Positions 53,934 to 64,000 of a stretch of 64,000 nucleotides of DNA are shown piece after piece (within the stretch, counting starts at the first letter, position 1; each line of letters begins with the position of its first letter). Source of the DNA: Blastocladiella emersonii ATCC 22665 (taxonomy: Eukaryota > Blastocladiomycota > Blastocladiomycetes > Blastocladiales > Blastocladiaceae). The notes below the pieces were generated by a model, which saw nothing but the letters and a program-made list of their open reading frames with translations, did not search any database and was not told where the DNA came from. Position numbers and translations under genes: made by a program. Where the stretch lies: positions 4,960,001 through 5,024,000 of the forward strand of contig JANHCV010000001.1 of the NCBI GenBank assembly GCA_025594325.1, read 5' to 3'.

Positions 53934-56732
53934 ATGTCGGCCTCGTCCTCGTCGTCGCCGACCAAGGAGCGCCGGCTCTCGCAGGAGGCGCGGGTCGGCG
54001 ACTTCAAGCTCGGCAAGACGATCGGGCAGGGCGCCTTCTCCAAGGTCAAGCTCGGGTTCCACAAGGACACGGGCCAGAAGGTACGGCTCGCCCGCGCGCG
54101 ATCCACCTGTACTAGTGGCGCCGCTTGCTAACGCGACGCGAGATGGCTGTGTAGGTGGCCATCAAGATCGTCGACAAGGTGCTCATGGCCGAGAAGATCC
54201 AGAAGTCGGCCAAGCGCAAGGAGAAGATGAAGTCTGAAAAAAAGGACAAGGACAAGCAGGCCGCGGCCGCGGCCGCCGCGGACGCAGCACCGGGTAGCCC
54301 GCCCGCGCCCGCGCCGCTGCACCGCGACGACAGCATCCCCGTCATCTCGCCCATCTCGTCGCCGCTGCCCGACAAGAACACGGCCACGTCGCTCATGGAC
54401 ACGCTGTACGCCGAGGTCAAGCTGCTGATGCGGCTCGCGCACCCGAACATCATCGGGCTGTACCAGGTGATTGACTCGGAGGAGGAGTGCTTCATCATCA
54501 TGTACGTCTTTTCGCGCACGGTTCCCGATGTTGTGACGACACTGACGCGTACCCGACGTGTAGGGAGTACGCGCCGGGCGGCGAGCTCATCGACTACATC
54601 GCGGCCAAGGACTACCTGAGCGAGAAGGAGGCGCGGCGCTTCTTCCGCCAGATCATCTCGGCCATCGACCACTGCCACCAGGCGAACGTGGTGCACCGCG
54701 ATCTCAAGCTCGAGAACCTGCTGCTGAGCGGGGGCCGCGACATCCTCATCACCGATTTCGGCCTGGGTCGCACGTTCCGGTCGGACTTCGAGGACCTCAT
54801 GATGACCTTCTGCGGCACGCCCAACTACGCGGCCGTCGAGCTCATCTCGTTCAAGCCGTACATTGGCGTGCACACGGATATTTGGGCGCTCGGCGTCATC
54901 CTCTTCATCATGTGCAGCGGCAAGCCGCCGTTCCACGGCCACTCGATCCCGTCGCTGTACAACAAGATCATGAACCTGCAGTACACCTGCCCCGACCATT
55001 TCTCGCCCGGTACGTGTGATCGCACTACGGCCTGATCCGCACGCTGACCTCCCCTCTTCCTCTAGAACTGCGCCACCTGCTCTCGCGGATCCTGGTCAAG
55101 GAGCCGTCGCAGCGCATCTCGATGGCGGACATGTTCGCGGACCCGTGGGTCAACTACGAGGAGATCGAGCGCCCGCTGCGCGTGTCGCCCCTGTACGACA
55201 CGCTGCGCGAGACGGGCATGGACCAGATCATGAGCATCAACAAGGACGCGGCGTGCACGACCTTCTCGTTTGCGCGGTACCAGGCCGACATCCTGTCGTA
55301 CGTGGTCCCGCCGAACCGCCGCGGGTCGGCGTACGAGGAAGACCTCCCCGCGACGCAGGGCGGCACCACGCTCACGCGCCGCATGTCGTTCACGGTCGGC
55401 CGCCGGCTCTCGATCGCGCGGCCCACGACGCCCGGGATCGCCGACCCCAAGTCGCCCGGCACTGCGGCCGCCTCGGCTACGACCCGCCGCATGTCTCTTG
55501 CCGCTACGGCCACGTCGCCGCGGCCCATCACGCCGCTCGGCGCCATCACCGAGTCGGCGGCGCCGGGTGGCGCGCGGCACGTCGCCGGGACCGTCGGCCG
55601 GCAGACGACGGCATCGCCGACGCAGGCCGCGGCCGGCGGCTCGGGCGCCGGGTCCCCCGCCATGGCGACGTCGCGGTCCATGGACTTTCGCCGTGGCCGG
55701 CGCTCGTCGTTCCAGGGCTACGCCAACACGAGCAACACGGGCGCCGGCGGCGCTAGTCCGACGTTCCAGCGGTCGGCCACGCCGACGCCCGTCGCGACGG
55801 GTTCGGTGAGCGGGAACGCGTCGCCGGCCCTGTCGCCGCGCCCACTCGACCCGTTCAACGAGGCGACGCGGGTGCTGCCGCACGTGCCGGGTGTCGCGAC
55901 GGGTTCGGCCGAGCTGATGCCGGGGATGCCGGTGCCCGTGGGCACGGGCGGGCGGAGCATCAACGGGTCGACGACGGGTTTCTCGGCGCCAACGAGCCCG
56001 CGGCGCCTGTCGCTGGTGCCCAAGGGCGACAGCATCCTGTACAACATCTCGTCGACCGCCGCGGCGTCCGACGCCGCCGCATCGCCGGGCGTGGGCGGGA
56101 GCGGCGCCGTGAACATGGACCTCGAGGGCACCCCGCTGCACGAGCCGAGCGACGCGGCGATCGCCGAGTTCCACATGCTGCACCGCCCGCCGCGCACGAT
56201 CCGGTCGATCCGGTTCTCGCTGACGTCGACCAACACGTCGTCGATGCCGCCGAGCGCCGTGTTCCAGGAGCTGCACCGCGGCCTGCTGCTGCTGCAGGCG
56301 CAGTTCCCGGGTCTGTCGTTCTCGCGCGACCCCGAGTTCTACCTGTTCCACTGCCGCGTGCCGGCGCAGAGCGCGGCGGCCACGACGAGCAGTTTCGTCG
56401 GGCCCGCAGCGCCTACGAGCCCGGGGGCCGCGGCCGCGGTCGTCAACACGCTGAGCGGCAGCGTGATGCCCGAGGGCCCGGCCAACGCGTCGTCGTCCAC
56501 GGGCCACGGCGCGAGTACCGGGCACCACGGCGACGGGCTCAGCCCGCTGCCCTCAACAACCGCGAACTCGACCACGGCGACGACGGCGCGCGCGGCCGAC
56601 GTCGTGTTCGAGGCCGAGGTGTGCAAGGTGTGGCTGTTGCACCTGCACGGCGTGCGCGTCAAGCGCATCTCGGGCGACCCGCTCGTGTTCAAGGACCTGT
56701 ACAAGGATCTCGTGAGCAAACTCATCTTGTAG
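53934..56732 (+). CDS. MARK/KIN1-like Ser/Thr kinase with KA1 domain
   Basis: Exons 53934-54080, 54155-54501, 54564-55009 and 55066-56732; introns of 74, 62 and 56 nt; 868 residues. The kinase domain starts at about 22 ('FKLGKTIGQGAFSKVKLG') with VAIK, HRDLKLENLLL and DFGLG. 'MTFCGTP' has the LKB1-type activation threonine (about 246). A charged/Ala-rich insert of about 60 residues lies between VAIK and the C-helix. APE is AVE, and DVWSLG is DIWALG. After a Ser/Pro/Thr-rich linker the C-terminus is a KA1 membrane-binding domain: 'TIRSIRFSLTSTNTSSMPP' and 'FEAEVCKVWLLHLHGVRVKR', separated by about 85 low-complexity residues. The family controls polarity, microtubules and exocytosis. Confidence 0.92.
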
Positions 56733-56799
56733 TCGCGTTGGTCGTTTGGTTTAGTTCGCATCGTTCGTATACATATAATATTATAAGTCGCGACGACTG
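56733..56799. terminator. AT-rich convergent terminator region
   Basis: A 67-bp spacer between two convergent stop codons. It includes an AT-rich island (ATACATATAATATTATAA) that stands out in this GC-rich DNA. It must serve as the 3' end for both genes, so their transcripts probably overlap. Confidence 0.55.
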
Positions 56800-58243
56800 C
56801 TATTGCGGAACGATGAGCCAGTAGTTGGTCTTGCCCGTGCGCAGGATGCACAGCTTGCCGCCGGCGAGCAGGTCGGCGTCGCGGCGCACCGTCTGCGTCA
56901 GCGCGTCGCCGACGCGGTCCTGGTTGAGGTACAGACCGCCGCGCTTGGCGAGCTTGATGGCCTCGGCTACACGGGAGGCATGTCAGTCCAGTCCCCAAGA
57001 CCACCGAAAGGTACGGCGTACACTTGGACGCACACGCGCCAGCGCGAGCAAACAGGTCGGCGACGGTCATGCCGTCGTCCCACTTGACGCGAACAAGGCG
57101 CGGGTCGCCCTCGAACGCTGCGACGAGCTCGTCGGGGTTGCTGCCCACAGCGTCGGCGAGGGCGTCGCGCGACTTGGCGAACAACAGCGCGGTCTGGATC
57201 TGTGCGCGGCGCAGGTGGTTGGGCGAGTGGACGAGCTCGGTCATCTCGTCGGCGAGAACGTGCTGCGCGCGGCGGTCCTCGGGCCGCTTGGCGTGGTCGG
57301 CCATGACGGCGTCGATCTCCTCCGTCGACAAAAGCGTGAAGAAGCGGAGGTACCGCGCGACGTCGGCGTCGGCGGTCCGCACAAAGAACTGGTAGTAGTC
57401 GAACACGGACGTGCGCGCGGGGTCCATCCAGACAGCGTTGCCCGCGGACTTGCCGAACTTTTCCCCCGTCGCGGTCGTCACGAGCGGGATCGTGAGCCCA
57501 AATGCCTCATCGGCGTCGGCCTGCGCTGCGCCGAGCTTGCGGCGGATCAGGTCGAGTCCCGCGACTATGTTCCCCCACTGATCGGACCCGCCGATCTGCA
57601 GCCGGCACCCGCGCGTCGCGTACAGGTGCGCGAAGTCGTTGGCCTGCAGCAGCTGGTACGTGAACTCGGTGAAGCTGATGCCGGCGTCCGACTCGAGCCG
57701 CGCACGCACGCTGTCGCGGTGCAGCATCGCCGACACGCGCGCGTGGCGGCCCACGTCCCCCAAAAAATCGATCAGCGAAACGCCCGCGGTCCAGTCGCGG
57801 TTGTTCACGACCTCGAGCCGGTCGCGCGCCCCCGCGACGTCGTACCCGCGGCGCGAAGCGTACGCGAGCGCCGTGTCGTAGAACGCCGTGACGGACCGCG
57901 TGATCCCGGCCTCGTTGCGCGCGAGTGCCGCGGCCGACTGCGCGGTCCGCTCCGTCGTGCGCCCGCTCGGGTCGCCGATCGCGCCCGTCGCCCCGCCCAC
58001 TAGCGTCACGACGCGGTGCCCGTGCAGCAGCAGGCGCAGGGACACGGACATGGGAAGGAGGTTCCCGATGTGCGTGCAGTCGGCGGTCGGGTCGACGCCG
58101 TAGTACGCCGTCAGCGGCCGGGTGGAGGCGGAAGAGAGCCGCGGCAAGAGGGCCGGGCTCGTCACGGCCTGCACGAGCCCGCGCGCCTGCAGGTCGGCGG
58201 CGAGCGAGGGGAGCGCCGAGCGGGCCTTTGCGGCGACTGACAT
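56800..58243 (-). CDS. YARS2: Mitochondrial-type tyrosyl-tRNA synthetase
   Basis: Exons 58243-57022 and 56966-56800, intron of 55 nt; 462 residues. It is a class I synthetase charging tRNA-Tyr. Present are 'LTAYYGVDPTADCTHIGNLL' (HIGH motif as HIGN), 'ATGAIGDPSGRTTER', the tyrosine/tRNA pocket 'FTYQLLQANDF' and 'LQIGGSDQWGNI', and the KMSKS loop as KFGKS. The C-terminal S4-like domain ends in 'LRTGKTNYWLIVPQ', supplied by exon 2. This is the bacterial/mitochondrial architecture, not the cytosolic one. The N-terminus can form a short amphipathic targeting sequence. The frame stays open upstream but the ATG at 58243 fits the family. Confidence 0.95.
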
Positions 58244-58346
58244 TTGGGTTACGTTGCAATGAAAGTGGTTGTTGAGGAGCGAGAGAGAGCGGTGCGTTGC
58301 GCTGCTGTTGAACCAGTTCCCTTGGTTGAATGTGCGATATATATTT

Positions 58347-61082
58347 TCACTGCTGCTGCTGCTGCTGCGCCGCACTCAAGGCGGCCACGAGCGCCGCAAC
58401 CTCGGCACGGACCTCGGCCTCGCCGTCCTCGCCGGTGCACCCGTCGAGCAGCGCGGTGGCCGTCACGGCCACGGCATCGACCCACTCGCCGAGGTACAGC
58501 CGCGCTGCCGCCGCGGCCCCGCCGGTCCCGCTCGCGCCCTTATCCACGGCCTTGCGCGCGGCGCCGACGATCGCACGAACCTCAGGCACCCACCCGCCCT
58601 CGCCCGCGACGCCCGCGATCGCCGTGGTCGCGTGGATCCGGACCTTGAAGTTGTTACACGACACGACGGCCGCGACAAGCGCGTCGACCAATTTCCTTGC
58701 GGCCTTGCCGCGTGTCTCGCGGCGGACGGCGAGCTGGTCGAGCACGGGCCGCGCCGCGACACACGCGTTCCATCTGGGCTTGACGGCGCCGCCGGGCCCG
58801 CGGATCACGGTGGCGAGCGCCGCGACGACCTGGCTCTCGACGCTCGACATGGGCGCGCGCGTCGGGTTCGCGGCAAGGAGCGCCGCGTAGGCGGGGCCGA
58901 GCGCGCGGAGGCCGTTGCCGCGGCACTTTTCGTGGTCTTTTGTCGCGGCGTGGAGCGCCGCGGAGACGACGGAGGGGAGGAGCGCGCGGACCTCGTCGTC
59001 CTCGTCTCGCCGGGAAGTGACGCGCGGCAGCAGGACGTGCGACGCGAGGTTCGCGAGGGCCCACGACGCGCGGATCCGGACCGCGAGCGGGCGCGCGGCC
59101 GAGGGCGCGTGCAGGATCGCCTGCGTCGCGTCGAACACAAACTGGTCGTCGTCGGCCGCGGCCGCGTGCGTGCACAGGACGCCGAGCGCGCGGAACGCCG
59201 CGGCGAGGACGGGTTCGGCGGCAGTCGCGCTGTTGGTCGAGGTTTCTTCTGCTGGCTCGGACTCGCCGTCCTCGGTGGCGGCCGCCGACGCCGCGGCGAG
59301 GACCGCGGTCATGATACAGATCTGGCGCGAACGCGGGAGGAGGGCGAACGCGGCGACCGGGATCGCGGCCACAGCGTCGAGCCCTGCGGGATCCGCGGCG
59401 TTTTCGGCGGCGAGGACAGGTGCGATCAGGTCGTCGACGGTCGCGGTCCACCACTCCTCGGCGTCCGACGGGGCCGCAGGGCTCGAGACAATTGCTTCGA
59501 CGACCGCCGTCGCGTGCGGCTTCTGCCCACCCGCCACCGCGTCGCGGACCACGGCGCGCACCGCGTCGAGGTCAACGGCGGGGTCGCGGCACAGGTGGCG
59601 GAGGACGCGCCACGGCCCGTCGTCCTGCGGCCGCGCGACCGCGGCGGCGAGGTGGAGCCAGTCGGCGGTCCACGGCGAGAGCGCGGACGCGAACATGTGG
59701 TTCTCGCCGAGCTGGTCCATGAGCCCCGCGAGCGACGCGGTGACGGCAGCGGCAACCGACGGGTCCGGGTGCGTGCGCGCGGCGTTGGCCATGGCGGTAC
59801 CGAACGCGGTCCACGCGGTCGGGCGGTGCAGGTAGTCGGCGGCCGAGGCGAGCGTGGCAAAGGTGCGGACGAGCTGCGCGGCCTCGAGCGCCGTCGGGTC
59901 CTGCTGCAGGCTGGCGACGCACGCCGTGTGCACGAGGGCGAGGATGCGGGCCAGTTTCTCGGACAGGGACGTGAAGCGGGCCTGTTTCGCCGTTGCTAGC
60001 CCGTCATCGAGTGCTAAAGTCCCCGCGGCGGTGAGGTAGGTGCGCGACCCGTCGAGCAGGGCGGCGACGGCAGTGGCGGCGAGAGAGCGGAACCGCGTGG
60101 ACGGGTCGTCGCGGACAATGTCGAGGAGGCCCGGGCCCGAGACGGGGAGAAACTTTTCCCAGTGATTGAACATGGCCTTGCCCGTGACTTTCGCCAAGGT
60201 GCCGAGCAGGGCGAGCGCCGTGTGGCGGATCTTGGCGGCGGGCTCGCGCTGCGCCTCAACGTCCGAGAACTCGGACTCGGACGGCGACGGCGAGTTGCGC
60301 GCGGGTGTGGGGGAGTCGGCGGTGCCGGCGCCGAGCTGGTTCATGCTGCGCATGCGGCGCACGACCAGGTTCTTGTGCAGCCCGTTGTTGTTGGGCGGCG
60401 ACGTGGACGCAGCGACGGCGGCGTTGTAGGTGGCGGGCAGCGTCGGGGTGCGGAAAGTGTTGGCAGCGAGCCACGGGTTGGATTTCGCGCGAAAGATGGC
60501 CCAGTTCAGGGTATCGACGAGGTTGGTCAGCGAGTCCGTGTCGAGCGGCGGCGGGGCGCGCGCTTCGGCGAGCACGAGCTGCAGGGCGCGGAGCGCGGCC
60601 GAGACGAGGCGTCGGTCCTCGTTCGTGGCAGCCGCGCGCCGGTGCGCCGCGTCCTGGATGGCCTGCACGGCGGCGACGAGTTTCGCGCGCAGGGCATCGA
60701 GCGAGGCGGCGACGGGGTCGGGCGACAGGCGCGCGCCGTGGCGCGTGTACAGGTTGCCGAGGCAGTGGATGGCGAGGCGCGGGTCCTCGCGGGCAGCCGG
60801 AGTGGGTGCGAGGATGGTGGAGACGAGGGTCTGGCACAGCAGGTCGGGGAGCGTCGGGTGGCCGGCAAAGGCGCGCGCATCGAGGAGTTTCGGGGCGAGG
60901 TCGCGCAGGTCGGCGCTGATCGAGCCACGTTGCGTCGCGGCGGCAGTGGGGGGTGCGGGTGACCACTAGAAAGTAGCAGGGTTGGCTCTATGGTTGCAGC
61001 GGGGAAGAGCGGGAGCCCATACCCGCGCAACAAACTCGGGAATGGACGCGGTCGGCGGCGGCGGCGAGGTGGGCGCGACCAT
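58347..61082 (-). CDS. HEATR6: HEAT repeat-containing protein 6
   Basis: Exons 61082-61023 and 60965-58347, intron of 57 nt (donor GTATGG); 892 residues. It is an all-helical HEAT/ARM protein. The region 'KIRHTALALLGTLAKVTGKA' followed by 'FNHWEKFLP' (about 270-300) is the conserved domain near the middle of HEATR6, and 'VKPRWNACVAARPVL' and 'SCNNFKVRIHATTAIAGVAG' (about 790) match its C-terminal repeats. The first exon gives a short Pro-rich start, 'MVAPTSPPPPTASIPEFVAR', joined to 'WSPAPPTAAATQRGS'. The molecular role of HEATR6 is not established. The protein ends in a short glutamine run from a CAG repeat just before the stop. Confidence 0.87.
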
Positions 61083-61496
61083 GGTGTTGCTGGTGGCGGC
61101 GCGGGACGGTTGCATGGAGTGTTACGTTCGATTCATGGGCGTTGGTGGTCGGAGAGAAGCGGTGGCGCTCGAGCGAAAAGCGAAACAGGTTGGACGCGCC
61201 ACCGAAGGAAAGGAACGAACGCGATGCGCCCGCTCGCGTGACGGCGGTGTGGGTGGCAGGTGATGCTCGACCGCTCACTCCCGTCAACCTTTGGCCGGCG
61301 CGCCTGCCACCTCCTTCAACCTCGGCAGTGCTGCCATTCGCGTCAAGGTCGACGCGCCGCGCTGCACCCCGACGCACGCCGCGCCGCGAGCCCTCTCTAT
61401 CAATCAGTACGTGCCCTTGCAGTGCACCAACCGCTTCAGAGCAACCATGAAGCTGACCGGCCCGCTCCCGCTCCCACGCAGCCCGCGCTCGCCGCC
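61083..61496. promoter_or_regulatory. Divergent promoter HEATR6 / homeobox gene
   Basis: A 414-bp gap between head-to-head start codons. It contains the homeobox 5' leader with a small upstream ORF at 61447-61500. No TATA box seen. Confidence 0.4.
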
Positions 61497-61500
61497 ATGA
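61447..61500 (+). promoter_or_regulatory. Upstream ORF overlapping the homeobox start (ATGA)
   Basis: A 17-codon ORF (MKLTGPLPLPRSPRSPP) ends in a TGA whose first two bases are the last two of the main ATG (ATGA, 61497-61500). Such overlap permits termination-reinitiation and usually lowers and regulates main-frame translation. Confidence 0.5.
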
Positions 61501-64000
61501 GCACCCCCGACGTGCCGTCGCCGGCCCCTTCACCGGTCCTGGCCGCCGATCCCGCACCGGCACCTGCGCCGGAGCATGTACCGGCCGCCGAGCCTGCTCC
61601 CGAGCCAGCAGCGCCTCCCGCGGAGCCGGTTCCCACGGCGGATCAGCCCGCGGCGGTCGCCCAGCCCGCCCCGATCACGGCCGAGGAGCAGCAGCAGCAC
61701 CACCACCAACAGCAGCAGCAGCAGCAGCAGCACGAGGAGAACCAGCGTGCGGCCGCTGCCGAGGCCGACGCCGAAGCACACGCTCGCGCGCACGCGCAGG
61801 CGCAAATCCACGCCGAGGCCACGCAGCACGCGCACGCCGCCTTGATGGGCCTGCACCACCCGGCCACCGCCGCCATGATGTCGCACATGTACGGCTACCC
61901 GCCGCCGCCCCCGCCGACGCACCCGCACCACCCGCACCACCCGGCCATGGCTGCTGCCGCTGCTGCCGCTGCCGCCGACCCGAACAACCCGCACGCCCAC
62001 CACTTTGCCGCCGCCATGGCCCAGCACCAGCATCAACAGCACCAACAGCAGCAGCAGTCGCAGCAGCAGCAGCAGGGCGACGACCAGGCCTCGCAGGCCG
62101 GCGCAGCGGCTGCCCAGGGTACCCCCGACCAGCCGCAGTCGCCGACGAGCTTCGCCGCTGCAGCTGCTGCTGCGGCCGCGGCCGGTGTCCCGCCGCACCT
62201 CGCCATGCAGCACCACCTCTCGCCGCACGCGCACCTGCAGAACGCGCACGCCTCGGCCTTCCACGCCCAGCACCAGTTCGCCATGGCCGCGCAGGCGCAC
62301 GCGCAGGCGCACGCGCAGGCACAGGGCGGCGCCCACCCGACCCCGCTCGGCATGCACCCCATGGCCGCCGCTGCTGCCGCCGCCGCAGCTGCGGGCCACC
62401 ACCCGTACATGGCGTACCCGCACCACCCCGCGGCCTTCGGCCTGCCGCCGTTCCTGGACCCGGCCGCCGCCGGCATGCCCGGCCCGCCCAAGTCGGTCAT
62501 CTTCGAGACCTTCTTCAACGCCATCGAGAAGATCGCCGTGTCGCGCAAGGTGCGCGGCTTCACCTACGACGACCGCGTCTACGCGCAAGAGTTTCTGCGG
62601 AAAAAGGACCAGATGCGCCTCCTCTCCGACGCCGCCGAGGCCGCGTGCCTGCAGCAGCGCGACCTCATCAAGCTCGCCCTCGAGGGCGCCTTTGACGAGC
62701 AGGCCAGCCAGCACGCCGCGCCCGACGGCACCCTGTTCGAGATTGCCCAGAAGCGCTTCACCCTCAGCCCGAATGTCGTGCTCGACTTTGGCGACTACAT
62801 GGACCGGTGCCGCGAGCACCTCGCCAAGCTGCCCGAGGAGACCCCCGACGCCGTACACGAGACGCTCGGCCTGCGCACCCGCAAGGCCAAGGAGCTGTTC
62901 GCCGAGACCCGCAAGCTGTACCAGCGCACCGCGCACCAGCTGTCCGAGATGATGCAGCAGCAGTACGAGGTGCGCAAGGACCTGATCGCCCGCACCTACG
63001 CCCCGCTGTGCGCGTTCCAGTGCGCCCACCACAAGTCGTGGGCCCCGCCGTACCAGCACATCCGCAACCTCGACGTGCACTTTGCGCAGCTGTGGAACCG
63101 CTTCGAGGCCCGCCTCGCCGCCGTCTTCACCCTGTGGCTCCAGGACATCAAGGTGCAGCAGAACCCCGACGAGATGGAGGAGCCGACGTCGACGCCCGCC
63201 GACCGCGCCGCCGCCATGGCCGAAAAGTCGTCGCAGCTGCACATGCTCGGGCTCGGGCTCACGGGCGTCGTCGGCGCCCTCGCCACCATGGACGGCCGCA
63301 CCGTCGGCCGCAAGGACTCGTTCACCCCGGCCGTCCTGTGCGCGCTGCGCGCGTCCTACTCGCAGGAGAAGTACCCGTCCGAGGACGAGAAGGAGCGCCT
63401 TGCGCGCGTCTGCCACCTCACCGTTGACCAGGTCAACGTCTGGTTCACCAACAAGCGGTCCCGCGACAAGCAGCGCGAGGAGCGCGAGCGGCTCGCCCGC
63501 GAGGCCGTCGAGAAGCAGCGCGCCAAGTCCGAGCAGCAGAACCAGGCCGAGCTCCAGCTCCGCGTCGGACCCGATTTCGCACACGCCGTCCAGGCTCAGG
63601 CCGACGTCCACGCCGCACAGTACGGCGCCGCCACGTTCGCCGCCGCCGCGGCTGCCGCAGCGGCTGCGTCCCAGCCGCCTACCGCCGAGAGCGACGCGGC
63701 CGCCGCCGCTGCGGCTGTTGCTGCCGCCGAGGCCGGGTACCCCGCAGGCCCGCCGCCGCACGTCGGGTTCCCCGGCTCGCCCACGTCCGCGGCAGCCGCC
63801 GCCGCCGCCGCCATGATGGGCCCGCCCGGCGGTATCCCGTTCCCCATGGGCATGATGCACATGCACATGGGCATGCCGCCCGCGTACGGCTTCCCCGGCT
63901 ACCCGCCCCCGCCCCCGCCGCCACCTCAGCAGCACCACCCGCACGTCCACCCGCACCCGCACACGCACCCGGCTGCGCCCAACGAGGAACCCATGCCCGC
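61497..64000 (+). CDS. Homeodomain transcription factor, 3' end outside window
   Basis: The open frame runs from ATG 61497 to the window edge without stop (834 codons and 2 bases). Residues 1-340 are extremely rich in Ala, Gln, His and Pro, with poly-Q, poly-A and His/Pro runs. Residues about 340-600 form a helical region without obvious family ('VIFETFFNAIEKIAVSRKVR', 'LWNRFEARLAAVFTLWLQDI'). The homeodomain is at about 605-665: 'SFTPAVLCALRASYSQEKYP', 'RLARVCHLTVDQVNVWFTNK' and RSRDKQREE, with the helix-3 signature WFxNxR (WFTNKR). A second Ala/Pro/Met/His-rich tail follows. It is a probable DNA-binding regulator; mating-type (HD1/HD2) or developmental roles are both possible. Confidence 0.85.
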   Translation, partial: MSTPDVPSPAPSPVLAADPAPAPAPEHVPAAEPAPEPAAPPAEPVPTADQPAAVAQPAPITAEEQQQHHHQQQQQQQQHEENQRAAAAEADAEAHARAHAQAQIHAEATQHAHAALMGLHHPATAAMMSHMYGYPPPPPPTHPHHPHHPAMAAAAAAAAADPNNPHAHHFAAAMAQHQHQQHQQQQQSQQQQQGDDQASQAGAAAAQGTPDQPQSPTSFAAAAAAAAAAGVPPHLAMQHHLSPHAHLQNAHASAFHAQHQFAMAAQAHAQAHAQAQGGAHPTPLGMHPMAAAAAAAAAAGHHPYMAYPHHPAAFGLPPFLDPAAAGMPGPPKSVIFETFFNAIEKIAVSRKVRGFTYDDRVYAQEFLRKKDQMRLLSDAAEAACLQQRDLIKLALEGAFDEQASQHAAPDGTLFEIAQKRFTLSPNVVLDFGDYMDRCREHLAKLPEETPDAVHETLGLRTRKAKELFAETRKLYQRTAHQLSEMMQQQYEVRKDLIARTYAPLCAFQCAHHKSWAPPYQHIRNLDVHFAQLWNRFEARLAAVFTLWLQDIKVQQNPDEMEEPTSTPADRAAAMAEKSSQLHMLGLGLTGVVGALATMDGRTVGRKDSFTPAVLCALRASYSQEKYPSEDEKERLARVCHLTVDQVNVWFTNKRSRDKQREERERLAREAVEKQRAKSEQQNQAELQLRVGPDFAHAVQAQADVHAAQYGAATFAAAAAAAAAASQPPTAESDAAAAAAAVAAAEAGYPAGPPPHVGFPGSPTSAAAAAAAAMMGPPGGIPFPMGMMHMHMGMPPAYGFPGYPPPPPPPPQQHHPHVHPHPHTHPAAPNEEPMP

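Noticed and set aside
58350-58370. Short CAG/CTG repeat
   Set aside because: It only encodes a few C-terminal glutamines of HEATR6; too short for a noteworthy microsatellite.
61680-62070. CAG/CAC-rich runs as a possible satellite repeat
   Set aside because: They remain in frame within the homeobox ORF and encode poly-Q/H tracts.
1-64000. tRNA or rRNA genes, CRISPR arrays, transposons, integrated viral genes
   Set aside because: I looked through the intergenic DNA and saw no cloverleaf with a matching anticodon arm, no regularly spaced repeats, no transposase, reverse transcriptase or capsid motif. A scan with tRNAscan-SE, Infernal and a repeat library would settle it.

Overview
This is a eukaryotic, very GC-rich, gene-dense stretch of nuclear DNA. 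It holds 24 well-supported protein-coding genes and one doubtful one. Nearly every intron is 50-90 nt long and most have the form GTACG(C/T)...(C/T)AG, usually with a CTNAC-like branch sequence. An axonemal inner-arm dynein heavy chain (so a cilium or flagellum), a fungal-style FTR1 iron permease, a long N-terminal-extended cyclic-nucleotide-gated channel and ankyrin-like proteins with 'ASANGHVDVV' repeats together point to a zoosporic fungus. Blastocladiomycota (Allomyces/Catenaria/Blastocladiella group) is my best guess; a GC-rich chytrid is not excluded. This placement is inference from gene content only.

Layout. 0.8-3.1 kb: a three-domain adenylate kinase (+). 3.1-10 kb: possible small gene, cytochrome P450, a Ste11/Bck1-like kinase and the GINS subunit SLD5 (all -). 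10-17.5 kb: an RNA-processing block, RRP6 (-), NIP7 (+), CSL4 (+) and an ASCC2-like CUE protein (+). 17.6-24.3 kb: a tail-anchored aldehyde dehydrogenase homologue that seems to have lost its catalytic residues (-), the cap-binding protein CBP80/NCBP1 (-) and PTRHD1 (+). 24.9-27.8 kb: a divergent iron-uptake pair, a ceruloplasmin-type multicopper ferroxidase (-) and FTR1 (+). 28-33.6 kb: two orphan proteins, a ZIP metal transporter (+) and an ankyrin-like protein (-). 33.8-39.8 kb: an AIF/FSP1-type flavoprotein (-) and a CNG/HCN-type channel (-). 40.3-53.1 kb: the dynein heavy chain (+). 53.9-64 kb: a MARK/KIN1-like kinase with a KA1 domain (+), mitochondrial tyrosyl-tRNA synthetase (-), HEATR6 (-) and a homeodomain protein (+) that runs off the right edge.

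How the genes relate. The ferroxidase and permease are adjacent and divergent, as expected for co-regulated high-affinity iron uptake, and a repeated motif lies between them. RRP6 and CSL4 are both exosome parts and NIP7 is a pre-rRNA processing factor. The channel and the dynein share a 465-bp divergent promoter, and both plausibly serve the swimming zoospore. The most unusual proteins are the apparent pseudo-aldehyde dehydrogenase, the channel without a GYG selectivity filter, the triple adenylate kinase with altered P-loops, and two kinases with long insertions inside conserved domains.

All exon boundaries were deduced by eye from reading frame, splice consensus and family conservation; none was tested against transcripts.
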